Assembly (NCBI GenBank): GCA_949358305.1
Contig: OX442315.1
Span: 32,950,427 to 33,010,426 of the forward strand
Source: Strigamia acuminata
Lineage: Eukaryota; Arthropoda; Chilopoda; Geophilomorpha; Linotaeniidae
DNA length: 60,000 nt
Direction of reading: 5' to 3'
In this document: positions 42,796-54,647 of the stretch, piece by piece
Numbering within the stretch: position 1 is the stretch's first letter
How the letters are laid out: the number at the start of each line of letters is the position of its first letter
Position numbers and translations under genes: made by a program
The notes under the pieces: model-generated
What the model was told of the DNA's origin: nothing
What the model saw: only the letters and a program-made list of their open reading frames with translations
Database searches by the model: none

Positions 42796-43850
42796 GAAAT
42801 AGAAAATTTTTTCTTTACCGCCCTTTTTATCCCTTTTTTTGTTTTTTCTTGGTTCAAGTTTTGGAACTTCTCGTGCCGTTTTTGTCGTTTCGACTTCTTT
42901 TGCGGATGCGGCAATGATGTAATATAATCCGTTTATCATCCGTTTTGCCGTAAACGCAACTTGTCTTTCTGAATTTATGATTTTTGCGACTTTGTCGTCG
43001 AACAATACTTTGTATCCATTTTCGGTGAGCTTCCCGACAGACATCACATTCGTTCGCAAATCCCGCAAAAGCAGCATTTCTTTTAAGTGCAAATTTACAA
43101 TTCCATTCTTACTTCTGACATGTAAATTGGCTGTTCCTATTCCACCAAGTTCCGTTTCCGCGTTAGTAGCCAATTCCACCTTCTGGTTTTCAAGGAATTC
43201 GACTTTTGAAAATATCGATTCTTTGAAACACGCGTGTCTATTTGCTCCGCTGTCCAAACACCATACTTTCGACCTTATTTTCTCTCTTTTTAACGCCGTT
43301 TTGTTTTTTTCGCAGTTAAACGCATCGTCACTTGAACGTTCGGCTGTTGACGTACTTTCTTTCTTGTTTTTACTCCAACAGTCCGCTGCCCGATGGCCAA
43401 TTTTGCCGGCATTCGATTTTTCGTCATCGTTTTTCTCTGGCGCTTGATTTAGATTTCTTTTCTCAAACGTTTTCTTTGCGTCGGAGTCGTTTTCTATTTC
43501 TTTTCCGTGTGCGTCCGATTCTTCGATGATCTTGATTTTCAGCGCTTCCAGTTTTAGTAATTCGTCACGGCTTTCGATCGCGCATCGGAAAATGTCGTAG
43601 GACGACGGCAAACTATACAGTAATAATACTGTTGTGACAGTAGGATGAATTGTTACGCCCATTTCTTCCAATTTGCCGGCTGCGTCGAAAAATCCTTTCA
43701 AGTGGTCTCGTACGTTTTCACCTTCGGCCATTTTGTGTAGAATCATTTGTTTTAGTAACGTGGCTGTTCCAGTAGTCATAACTTTTGTTTGCTTCGTGGA
43801 TTTTCGATCTTCGTCAAAAACGTTTTAACTTTCTCGATCGTTGTCCGGTT
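42796..43850 (-). pseudogene. Decayed Copia-family gag-protease fragment
   Basis: The minus-strand frame (best from 43779) encodes a UBN2-type Gag end (LLKQMILHKMAEGENVRDHL), a damaged zinc knuckle in which the first Cys is gone (GKIGHRAADCW), and a protease WCLDSGANRHAC followed by the usual MLLLRDLRTNVMSVGKL. The family likeness extends upstream of 43779 but needs a frame change and meets a stop, so the 5' end is degraded. The integrase and later domains are missing; the frame runs into AT-rich sequence near 42860. It differs from the nested Copia element (different protease motif and knuckle) and is much older. Confidence 0.8.
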
Positions 43851-44140
43851 CCAAATCTTAACTTATGCGTCGAGAATGATACAATGCAGATGATTGTTGA
43901 TACAAAATATTAAATACTTTATATATCTATGCGCTCGATCCTGATTGGTCGGCGCCAGTACGCAGGTGAGACGTTTCACCTGGCGGTAACGTCATGTAGA
44001 CGTAAAACAAAAGTGTACCTTTAACTTTGCACTCTACGAGCTCAATCACTTCACCCGTGTCCCCTAATTTGTCTCCGTTCCACCTGAAGAGGCTTAAGTT
44101 TGAATGACTGGATTCAGCATCAACAATTACACCGTACGTT
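43851..44140 (-). other. Possible remnant LTR or leader of the Copia fragment
   Basis: On the minus strand a TATATAAAG-type TATA (near 43925) lies about 150 bp upstream of the fragment's coding part, following GC-richer sequence. This looks promoter-like, as expected of an LTR, but no matching second LTR was found. Confidence 0.3.
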
Positions 44141-44460
44141 GTCTTAAAACAATTTTTTTTATTTACTTGAGATAAAATCAAAACAAGCAGTTTGAAATCG
44201 TGTGCATTGCACGCTTTTTCTCTCCAAAACTTGTGCTTTCATTATTATTATTATTTTTGTAATTAAAAATAAATTTTGCACTTTTATGATAGTAATGTTA
44301 TTACATCATTTTTACATCAATGTTCTGAAACAAAGAACAAAATACTGTGGTTATATTGATTTTAAATATAAAATAATAATAAAGGAATAATGACATTACT
44401 GACCTATTCTTTTAAACCCCAAGAAATCTGAGTCGGCTCGAGATTATTAGATGCATTTAA
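44141..44460. repeat. Second copy of Slo2-A 3' flank segment
   Basis: Closely matches about 41300-41600 (GATAAAATCAAAACAAGCAG, then the ATT run and TTTTGCACTTTTATGATAGT). A third copy is within 49215-49530. Confidence 0.75.
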
Positions 44461-45299
44461 AGTTTCTGTTTTGAGCTCAGTCTCATGTCACAGCACATCA
44501 CACCTTCCAAAAGAAAATAATAAACAAACCAAGAGAATGACATCCGATTATAACATCAGACCAAGACATGCTTTGATCTATGGACACTGTCAAATCTTTG
44601 GACAATTTATTGTCACACCTTTGGCAGAGTTTAAAGTGGGAAAGATGTTGTCCGTTAACAAGACTTCCGATTTAAAAAACGGAAGTTTGGACAGGTTTGT
44701 GCGAAATGTAGGCGAGCAGGTGCAGGTCCGCTAGAATATCCTAAGTGTACGACGTTCGAGGTGGGTGTTGGTCGTTCAGATATAGGATTGGACTGGGAAA
44801 TTTGGACAGGTCGGGCCACGGGAACAAATTTACTACCGGGAAATCTACAGCCGACTAAGGACAGTATTCCTGTCGCTCTCCCATTGGCCCAGAAATCCGG
44901 CTGCTGTCGGCACGCATCCATCGGGTGTTTTTGGATTTCTTTTCTTTTTTTCTTGACATGGGGGGGGGGGGGGGGGGGCTAGCGCCCCCTTCCCTTGACC
45001 TCCGCAAATCTCACCTTTTTTTTAATGGTGATGGGAATTGGGCACTTATTGACTTATTGATTTCTCACCATTGAATACCCCTAAATCCAAATTTTGGAGA
45101 TGAGCTGAGAGGTGGCCAGTAAAGTAAAATTGTTCCAGCTTTCCAACTGGCGACGGATCCCTGTGAAAACGTCTCCGACTCCGGGAACGATATAGGCGGC
45201 TCTTCCGGAATGTCCGGTCCTACCGTAATCTGACTCGACTGGCGCATAGTACACACCAAGCCAACAAATGTAGTGCAGCCAGTAATAGAAAAATCCTTC
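44461..45299. other. Intergenic region with a G19 run
   Basis: No gene recognised. An uninterrupted run of 19 G lies at 44960-44978. A run of 19 C occurs at 47358-47376. Confidence 0.5.
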
Positions 45300-45600
45300 C
45301 AAAAGACACCCCAGGTAAATTAAAATCCCCCATCATGAAAATATCAGTGTCAAAACTATCCAGCTTAGCCTCAAGATCCTTAAAGCAGCCACACAAACAA
45401 TCTGCCTGCAAATTAGACCTCAAGTAGTAAACATCCAACAAGGCATGAAAAGGCTTATGTACTAACAATCTCTACCCAAATGCAAGAGTCAACTCTACAC
45501 ACAGTGGGAATACCACAGGGGATAGCAATCAACACACCCCTACCTCAAGAGTTGGCACCCACAATAGAGACATGGTCATTGCTAAAAATCAATTCATTCT
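45300..45600 (-). pseudogene. LINE (non-LTR retrotransposon) endonuclease fragment
   Basis: On the minus strand, RGGVLIAI-like sequence (near 45550), WVEI, VYYLRSNLQ and IFMMGDFNLPG (about 45341-45310) follow the order of an apurinic-type LINE endonuclease. At least one stop or frame change separates the blocks, and the reverse transcriptase is absent. Confidence 0.7.
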
Positions 45601-45639
45601 CGGAATGGAACTACCGAGTTTCCCATTTATAAAATTTAT

Positions 45640-46920
45640 TAGTTGATACAAATTGTCACTAGATGGCGACTTGCTGTTTTCCTGCCGGTTGCCACCTAAT
45701 GCATAAAAATGTAGGTATACATTGCTTCAAGGCTGTTCATATCTTTTCAATTTATTGTTTATTGTTCAAGTAATATTTTATTATTTTAAACATTGTTTTA
45801 GGTCTTCCTGCTGACGAGACATTTCGGGTTCAGTGGATTCGACGGGTTCGGTAACAGGAGGAACGTAGGAAATGTGCGCAAGTTCAGGGTCAATTCCAAC
45901 TATACCACAGAATAGTCTATCTATTCTGTGACTATACCATCTACAAAATGTTTATTTACTCAATGAACAGCTCAAATTTTAAAATTAAACATTTTATTTC
46001 TTAATTTTAAAAGTTTGTATTTGAAATCGCCGATTCGAAATTGGAATAATTAGAAGTTGAAGATACAATTAAATACAGAATGGAATCTACAGTACGAAAG
46101 GTACGGTATGGGTTATTTTGAATTGACAATATTTATTTGTTTAATTTCTAATTCAAAATTACAATGATAGACACCCAGGGAAGAGAAGATGCACAATGAG
46201 GGTTATACCGTTGCGTATTCTAAATCCAAGGTGTACTTTCCCAATTTTGCATTTTCTTGAAAAATTTTGGAAAATAGGAAAAACAACAACCGAAAAGAAA
46301 GTGATATTGGTAAATGTTGTGGTATTTTGTATTTTTTTTCTTATTTTTTCCGTGTGCCGCATTGCTTAACAACATATTATCATGTTTTTCGCTTTTTTCT
46401 TGATTTGAATGACAAAATAATAACTTTTAAACAATTTAAAACCCATTTTTAATTTCATACAGATATGGATTTGGAACAAGCAACGAAGAATGAAATTATG
46501 TACGTCATTATCAATCCGAATTTGGCTTTGCCGCTTGAAGGAGATGATTTTGTGTAAGTTAAGGTGAATAACCGGGTTTTTAAAGTCGTTTAAATCATAC
46601 TTTACGCACCAATTTGTCTAAATATAGATTAAACCATGTGCCAGTGACTCGCACCTGCAATTTCAAGTCCGTAGTAGTAATTGTGGTGTGGATAAAATAA
46701 TTAATCAGGTTATTAACTTTTCTGTTATTATATTGGATTCTCATCAGTCCCTGTACGTGGTTTCTCTGGTGTCAAACCTAAGAGCAAATACTTTTCGACC
46801 CGGCTAATGTGTTGTAGATATTATAGTATCTTAAACCGATTCATTTTTAGGGTCAGAAAAACTCTTTGCCGTGAACGTGTGGAGCGAATGAAGGAAGGCG
46901 AACAATCGTAATTATCACTT
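45640..46920 (+). pseudogene. Slo2 3'-end pseudogene (partial duplicate of Slo2-A)
   Basis: Collinear with Slo2-A from intron 23 to the last exon. GTTGATA-AAATTG...AGATGGCGA at 45640 matches 39190; a shortened exon 24 remnant lies near 45803-45890; exon 25 at about 46014-46106 has a stop and deletions; exon 26 near 46171; exon 27 at 46463-46554, which is well preserved (ATGGATTTGGAACAAGCAAC) and keeps its GTAAGT donor; exon 28 remnant near 46816-46915 after an insertion. Frameshifts and stops rule out function. Confidence 0.85.
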
Positions 46921-48639
46921 TATAATTAATTATAATTGTATTCATTTAGCATGAAAGGTACAAAATTGTTGTGAGATAAGTTTAGCATGAATACGGGTAT
47001 TTTTATTTACTTATTTATTTATTTGCCATTTTTATGAGTTTTGAATTTTCGATTTGACAATACAAAAGTTTGTTTTATTTTACTGGCTTGTATGACGGCA
47101 TCAGGAATACATGAGCAAAAGCAGGGTGAGGCAGATATAGATAAACATTAAGATTTTTATGAAATCAGATCAGACATTCCAAGTTTTGTGCACAAAATGA
47201 GGTTTATATTGTTGTATATTTTAAATGATGGGTGGTGTACTTTCCAAAATTTGCATTTTCTTGAAAACCTTTAAAAATTGAAAAAAAACAATGATGTTTC
47301 TCAAGGAAAAGTGATAGAACACAATTGTAACAATCTAACTAACTTGTAGACATGATGCCCCCCCCCCCCCCCCCCCTAGAATAGTGCACTAAAATTATTT
47401 TTTTGCAAACTTATGTAAAATTTTATTTTAATTTTTTTTAAAATTTCTTTTTTTTCTTTCTTTTGTTCTTTTGAGTAGTTCATTTTTGAAAAATTTAATG
47501 CATCGGTAGATGAAGTGGGGCACGGAAGATCTCCTCGCTTAAAAATGGGTCGCGGTGCTAAAAAGTTTGGGAACCCCTGTGATAGAGTATATGTTCTAAT
47601 TGTGATTTGTGAACCAACAATTTTTGGTGATAACTTGTGAGTGTTGGACGGACGGTAGGTGGTCAGGGATGGACCAAAAATTGCTGAACACACCTCACAA
47701 GACATTTCACCACTGTTTTTGGGCTATTTGTGATCGATACCCGGCCACTGCAACATGTAACCCACATGGCCCAGTCCAACCCCACCCTGCCACGTGGTGT
47801 TGACGATTGAGGAGTAGTGACCCTGATGACATCACATCCGGTCACTAATCCCACAACCAATGGGAATAGGTACCATGGTGCAAGAGTGACTATAAACATC
47901 CTTTTGAGGCCCCAGAGTTAATCAGGAACAGTTCTGGTTCACCTTCACACCTTGCGGTTCTCCACTCTTATTCACCATGGAGATGCTTAGGGACTTGGCC
48001 AGTCTTCCAGTCCCAGTACCGTGAGCGATCCATGGGCCGAATGAACAGCTGTCTGACCATGCTGCACATCCGGTTAACCCTAACCACATGTGCCACTTGT
48101 GGTCACAGGTCTGCTGCAGCAATGCAGCGGTAGCAATAGAAGAGGCATGAGATTCTGACCCCTAGACACTGAAATAAAAGTCTTAAAGCCCTAAATACAG
48201 TATCTTGTGCTGAATTCTATCAATGTGTCGTGTGTCCGACGCTGTTTAGGCACTCCCGTGCTCTAATGGCGTCTGTCCACTCTCAAATATTGCCTTTATT
48301 CAGTTGTTTAGGGACCAGTGTCCATAATGTGCGTTTCCTTTTGCAATTTTGGAGAGCAATTTTGCAAGCGCTGACCATATCATCAGAGACCACAGGGACA
48401 GTTTGAAGATTGCAGTGCAATCAAACTCTTCTTTTCCATGGACTCAGCACTGATCATGTGCAAGAAGATGCTGTTTGCTGGGTCGATAAAGACTGTCTCG
48501 ACCATGCTACATCTCTTTATCTATGCCTTTCGTGCGGTTTTTCCCAAATAATGTGACAACCATCCACTGTCACATAGTCTAGATGATAAATGAGATAAAA
48601 CCACGGCTGATGAGTGGGTGGGGTGCAGTACAAATTCAC
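46921..48639. mobile_element. Insertion-derived sequence within the duplicated Slo2 flank
   Basis: About 1.7 kb without counterpart in the Slo2-A flank interrupts the duplication. It includes C19 (47358-47376), a hAT-like end AAAAAGTTTGGGAACCCCTG near 47558-47577, and unrecognised GC-richer sequence (47640-48200). No intact ORF or clear boundaries. Confidence 0.45.
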
Positions 48640-49540
48640 CATAACACACTAAATTGTGGTTAAATTTCTGGCATTCAATATTTATCTTTTTTATTCCATA
48701 GCAACAGATATTTATTGCTTCTTTTCTAACCCTAATTTGATGAACTAATTCATTTTTCTAGTTTTGACAATACACGAGAAGAATTCTCTCTAATCTCTTC
48801 TTTGTACTGGGAAATTAAATTCAAGGTTAAGGAAGCGATTGTGTAATCATCCAAAATCCATAATATTGTTGACATAATCGAAATAATTGCTCAGTACATC
48901 ATGTTGTTATCAGAATGACGTCAATTTACACAGTGAGCTTTAATTCCATCCATAAAATATGCTTAATATAAGAGCAATAAAAGATAATTGTTAATAAAAA
49001 TGGAATTAATTTCCTATTTAAAGTAATTTTTAAATAAACAAATTAAATTAATGAATTGGAACAATTTTACCCCTTTTTTGGGTCAATAATTAGTAATTAC
49101 ACGTTTGTTTCCTCGACCTTTCAACTACTCCATCGTTCTACTCTTTTCTTGAAGACTTTTCATCCCATCTTTTCTACTTACCGGTACTTTGTTAAAAACA
49201 CTAAAAATAGCATTCCAAACAATTTTCTTATTTAATTTTTTTAAATGAGATAAAAATGACTACCACAAACTGATTGAAATCATGTACATGCACGTTGTAT
49301 TGTTTTTTCTAACTTGTGCTTTCATTACTATTAAAATTATTATTATTTTTATTTTTTTTAAATTGTGCATTTTTATGGTTATTACATAATTTTTACATCA
49401 ATGTTCACAAAAATAGAACCAAATAATGTGCTTATATTGATTTGAAATAAAAAATAATAATATATGGATAATGACATCACTGACCTATTCTTTTAAACCC
49501 CAAGAAACCTGGGTCAAGATCATTGTTTGCTAACCATTGA
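48640..49540. repeat. Third copy of Slo2-A 3' flank
   Basis: Matches 40780-41600 in order, with indels: TCGACCTTTCAAC, CTCTTTTCTTGAAGACTTTT and CTATTCTTTTAAACCCCAAG words are shared. Continues the duplication that begins at 45640. Confidence 0.8.
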
Positions 49541-51694
49541 TCCACATTGCAGGTGAGAAAAACCTCTGTTCACATTGTGTCAACAAACCATTTTTTTAAA
49601 CGTGGTTAATTGTTGCAAACACAACAACAACAAAAAAACCCCACAAAAAAAAAATTCCATGCAAATACATCTGCGCATGTCACGTAAAAATGGTGACCAT
49701 AAGATTACTGCAATTGGATTGATTTTTCATTTTGTGCACATCACTTTATGACAAAAAAGTGGTAGGTGTGTTTTATGACTTAGAACCTTTAAACTGATTT
49801 GTTTCTTCGCTGCATAACTTCTTACATGACAAAAATTACGTAATAGCGGAGTTAAAAGTAGTTATTTCTCCAATCTCGTCAGGCAATCTTGACAAGTGTC
49901 ATATACTAGTTAATTCCATGTTTTTAGCTGTCGGTCTGCACTTGTACTTCAATGCCAACTGACCTTTTCACCTGTCAACCAAAATGAGCGAAAAACTTTT
50001 ATTGAATAGAAAACAAAAAAGCCGAAATTAAATTACACATTTATTTATACATACTCTATCGATTGCATTAAAATTTATGCGAAATGTGTACGTAAATGAA
50101 TGGGGAAATGTCATTTTGTATCCCGCTGAGATGTGTTGTACAGTACATATTATCTTAACAGAGCCCCCAATGGATGACAATCGCGTGTTACTATTTTGCG
50201 TGCTATTTTTATTTTTTTTTAATAAGAAATTCTGAACGTTACCTCGAAGCATACAGCGATCAATTTACATCGTGACTCACACAGCCATGTTTATGTCAAT
50301 ATTTGAGCTCGTTTTTTTTTTAGTTTTGTGATTGTAGAGTCAAAGCTTTGCCACCAGGTGATATTAAGTTAACCAATAGACACGAGAGGTGGGGTTGACG
50401 GGTTAGTAAGAAGCTTACACCTTATTATGTGTGCTAGAATGCAACGACCTGTGTACTGGATTCAATTTTAGTGATCATTTTCGATGTATGGATTACAGTA
50501 ACTTGTATATTGTACGCCGATTGCGATCTAAAGTGATGAGCAAGATGACAGCGATGGATTGCGTTCAGATTAAGATGTTTGTCGATAGAGCGGCTGTGAA
50601 GGTAATATTGTTAATTCAGTTAATATTGAAAATAGATTAGTTGATGGGACGGTCGATTGGGGAATGAATAGAAAATGCTACAATGTGGAATGATTACATA
50701 CTGTAAACAGGATCAACACCTACTTCTTTAGTCTAATAACAATAATAATAGGCGGCCACACATAAATGCAAGGCTAGTATGCGTTTATGTATGTAATTCA
50801 GCAAGTGGGTTGCATGTTTATTGTTTACAACAACCTATAATACAATACAGCTCTATTGTAGATTTTTGTCGATGCTAATCTTGGTTTGCAAAACCAATAC
50901 TTCAGATTTTTCTGCATAATTTATACAGAACTGTTTTGCCAACTTGTGGAAAAAGTTGTTTATGAAATAAATCCCAGTGCGGCGTTGATTTGATTTTTAC
51001 TAGAATTTAGATGTCGTGTTTGATAGCTAACTGTTGTACTCACTTGTGAGTTAAATACGTAACCGGGTAGGTTAAGTTCTTAATCAACAGTAACCACTGA
51101 AGGTGATTTGAACCGGTTGAAAGGTTACGGCAAGTTTAGGCCTAAAATACACGTAGTCGCAGTTTCCCATGTCGCGGTATATTCATGTTGCGGTAGATAG
51201 TGTTTCGCTAGATGACATGCCCCGGTTCTCGCAGTTCTTGCAAGAGAAGGGCCAACGGAAGCTGCAGAAGTCCCCAAATTTCCATTAGGGCCCAAAAAAA
51301 GACTGCTAGAAGGGCTCGCATACTCTAAACCGAAATCCATCTTTTAGGCCCCGAAGCAGGCACCTAGGAACCTCAAGTGGTTTAAACTCGCAACTGTTGA
51401 AATGTCATACGTACCGGTATCAATTTATTTAATACAAGTTAATTACGGGGTGACTTTTTAACCATTTAAGCGTTGGCCGCTGAGTGACACCCGGTTAATT
51501 GTATTCTGGCTAAATAATGATTCGTTAATTGTGTGTTCGGTGAAATATTGGTCGTTTTAGTAATGACTACAAAAGTGAGAAATAATAAGTTTTTATTGAA
51601 TTTTTAAGCTTGATTGTTTACATCTGTGAGCGAAGTCAATCGTTTCTGCCGGGAGTTTATTGTGGGCGAGGTTAACGTGAACAATGAGTGGACA
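49541..51694. other. Intergenic, one possible exon
   Basis: Mostly unrecognised AT-rich sequence. One candidate exon at 50472-50601 (acceptor ATTTTAG, donor AAG|GTAATA) opens with MDYSNLYIVRRLRSKV and is phase 0 at its 3' end; no partner exon was found. A repeat copy lies at 51148-51227. Confidence 0.3.
51148..51227. repeat. Dispersed repeat, copy 1
   Basis: AAATACACGTAG-CGCAGTTTCC ... CGCGGTATATTCATG ... CTAGATGACA recurs at 53000-53079. Related TACCGCGACA words lie at about 52840-52875. Unclassified. Confidence 0.7.
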
Positions 51695-51770
51695 ATGAAC
51701 GCGTTTCACTCAAGGAATAAAAAGATGTCCAACTTAGTGCACGAAGCGACTGAGAAAAAAGTTTTCCGAG
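51695..51770 (+). CDS. Possible upstream coding exon of Slo2-B
   Basis: ATG at 51695 (MNAFHSRNKKMSNL...) reads to a strong donor GAG|GTGAGT in phase 1. The Slo2-B exon at 54646 has an acceptor (ATTTTTCAG) two bases before its ATG, and joining the two keeps the ATG in frame. If used, Slo2-B gains about 26 N-terminal residues. The phase match alone has a one-in-three chance of being accidental. Confidence 0.4.
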
Positions 51771-52152
51771 GTGAGTGAAATATTTAAAGTGGACAGTGGT
51801 TGTTAATCGAACGTGTACGGCCATATTTCTGTAGCGTGGTTTCTACGGAATAGACTAGAGTGTTTATAATTCTGTGGTTAAGTTAGCTTTACAAGTACAG
51901 TGGACAAAAGAATTATCCATCCACCCACCATTTTTTCAAATTTTATCCCATTTCTTGGAGATGATGAATTTATATTGGCAAAAATGAATTGAGGGGTCAT
52001 TTTTAGGTGTGTTTACAATGAAATAAGAATTAAAAACAAAAGCACAAACTCTACACAGTTTATTTGAATTTGAAATGAGGAGCAAAAATATTATCAATAA
52101 TTTGCAAACAAAAGTTAAGTAATATTTTGTTTGTCTACGTTTGAATCTGATG

Positions 52153-52499
52153 CAGAGATGTGCATTGGGTATCCGTACCCATAACCGTTACCCTACCCGC
52201 CCAGTACGGTGCTACGTCTCCCGGGTACGCGTCGGTTACCTGTTTTTCCGACGCCGGCAATACTATGACCAAGAAGCAAAACCGGCTGGACCCGTTCAAG
52301 TTGGACAATTTAATGTTTTTGCGATCGATGATTTCATCGCAATCGATCAGTAAGCACACGTGATAGCGTTCGGGTATGGGTACGGGTAGGGTAGGGTGTG
52401 GGGATGCCCCGGGTACGGGTGGGTACGGGTACAGAATTTTATTGGAGATGGGTAACGGGCGGGTAACGGGTACGGTTTTTACGCCAATGCTCATCAGAG
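52153..52499. mobile_element. hAT-like MITE, 347 bp, G/C-asymmetric
   Basis: Terminal repeats CAGAGATGTGCATTGG and the inverse of CCAATGCTCATCAGAG match at 13 of 16 positions; direct repeats TCTGATG flank it (52146-52152 and 52500-52506). Inside, the left part is C-rich (TACCC words) and the right part G-rich (GGGTACGGGT words), so the arms are largely self-complementary. Confidence 0.8.
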
Positions 52500-54645
52500 T
52501 CTGATGATTGCCTGGTACTGCAATCAGTTTGAAGTTTCTTTGGGAGTACTTCTGCTCCATTTTTGGGTTTTCTCCAAACTTTTAGATTTTACCTAGTCGG
52601 ATGGAAATAAATTCAATTTGTTTAGATCAGACGGGTGTCTAAAAGTTTGGAGAAAAGCCACAGAAGAGTACAAATTAGACCAACAGTCAAGCATGGTGGT
52701 ATGGACATGTCTTGATTTGGGGTTCTTGACATCCAGAAGTGTGGGAACCTTGTTTTTATTGATTCTATAATGGATCAACAGTTCAACACTTTCCAAGAAC
52801 AATCTTGATGATAATTTAATCGAAAATTACGGGGACGCATACTTGCCGCGACATTATTTACCGCGACAACAGTGTATCATAACAAGCCGTCCCAAAAAAT
52901 GGTTTTGCAGTAAGGTTAAGTTTGCGGGGGTCAAGGGGGGGGGCGCATTCCTCCCCTTGTTAGCTCTTCTTAGGAATTAGAAAAAGAAAAACCCAAAATA
53001 CACGTAGCCGCAGTTTCCAAAGTCGCGGTATATTCATGTCGTGGTAGATGGTGTCGCGCTAGATGACACGCTCCAAAATTACGAATAAATCAAATTTTAT
53101 ATTCGAGCATGATAAAGGCATGATAGATTAAAAATGGAGCATAATTACCCCTAAAGAACCGTCAAACTTGGTTGCCGGTAAAACTGTGAATCCATATTAG
53201 GCTAATGTGTGTGGCAAAAAGTTCAGGAAGACATGGTACTCACACTTTGGTCGAACATGCTAGGAAACATTCCGGCCGTGATGGTGTTTGGATAGGTTTC
53301 TGTGCTTGAACAAATTCAGAGAACCCAGAATGTATTGCAGTTATTTGTAACCTACCGGTAGTGCCGCCATTTTGTTTGTACCTAACAATTTCTGTGCTCA
53401 GATTATGTGCGTATCAAACAATTTCCGCGTACGGAAGGACACGTGTAAACCATTTTCAAAAATTATTATTATTATTATTTCTAAAAGTATCATGGTTTGA
53501 CATCGTGATTCTGGCCGTCAGGGTCAGCCCAGCCTTAACCAATAGCAGATGCCCGGACCCTGGGTCCGAGACATATGCTTTTGTATATTTAACTTACATA
53601 CAGATCGAAATCTATTCTGGAATTGACCATTCAAACGTCTTTACGAGGCTCACACATGTATTTGTTGCATTCATATATGCGTAGACGGATTTTTCAGTTT
53701 GGTTTTGACATCAAGCTGACTGTAGTTTCGGTTTTTTAAAACTAAAATCAAATTAGATTGGGCTGTTATAATGCTTCTAATTGAAGCATCCAAAACCAAA
53801 AAGCGTGAGTAATAGCATAATTGTGTTGAAAGAAGTGAGTCGTAATTCGTTCGGTCGAAAACTAAACAATAAACAAACACAAACAAAACTTCGAAAACAT
53901 TCATAAATATTCGATTTTTTGTTTTGCTGTTTTGTATAAACACCAGAAACGATTTAAACGAGCTTTGAATTTATCTTTTGATGAATAATTCAATAAAACT
54001 AACAAAAAATAAATAAATCACCTGCTCGAGAGTTTCGAAACACATAGGACATGTATACACTCATTTTAGTTTAATTTTTATTGCTTAATTATAGGTCATC
54101 TAGACTGTACTCACACGAATTCTTTAAATAGAAAGGAACTCGTTATTTAATTTTAACACGAACAAAAGTTATATTTTATAAATACACGATTAACAAACTG
54201 ATGGGGCCGAGTCGGAGCAATGGAAATATTGAATTTTTAGAACCAAAAGCACGTTTTTATGACCGACAATTCATTTTTTTTATACAAAACCAAAAAAAAA
54301 AAAAAAAAAACAGAATTCAATTTCAAGCAAAAAACTTATTATTCGGCTAAAAAATTCCTTTTTGTGTGCAAGAAACCAAAATAACCGTCCAGTTAGTTGT
54401 CCCTAACAACAAACTCAAACTTAATCGCACTATTGAATAATTTAGAAATTTAAACCAAGATAAAAAAAATAGTCCTAATCTTCGATTCTAACAAGATAAA
54501 CAAAAATCCCAATCATCTTGAATTTAATTTTTAATTCATATAAACACCGCACTCAAAAAATCGAAAATTCAGAACCGATTTATTATACGAAACTGAATTA
54601 CGAATTTAAACTAAAATCACGCAACTTTATCGGTTAATTTTTCAG
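52500..54645. other. Intergenic or Slo2-B 5' intron, no exon recognised
   Basis: Contains dispersed repeat copy 2 (53000-53079), a short ATT run near 53462 and an A-rich run at about 54289-54310. No supportable coding exon, although it would be the first intron of Slo2-B if the 51695 exon is used. Confidence 0.4.
53000..53079. repeat. Dispersed repeat, copy 2
   Basis: Second copy of the 51148-51227 repeat, same orientation, with several substitutions. Confidence 0.7.
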
Positions 54646-54647
54646 TC

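Noticed and set aside
50472-50601. Further alternative first exon of Slo2-B
   Set aside because: The donor is phase 0, which fits neither the 54646 exon nor the 57012 exon; kept only as a weak orphan exon in the regional entry.
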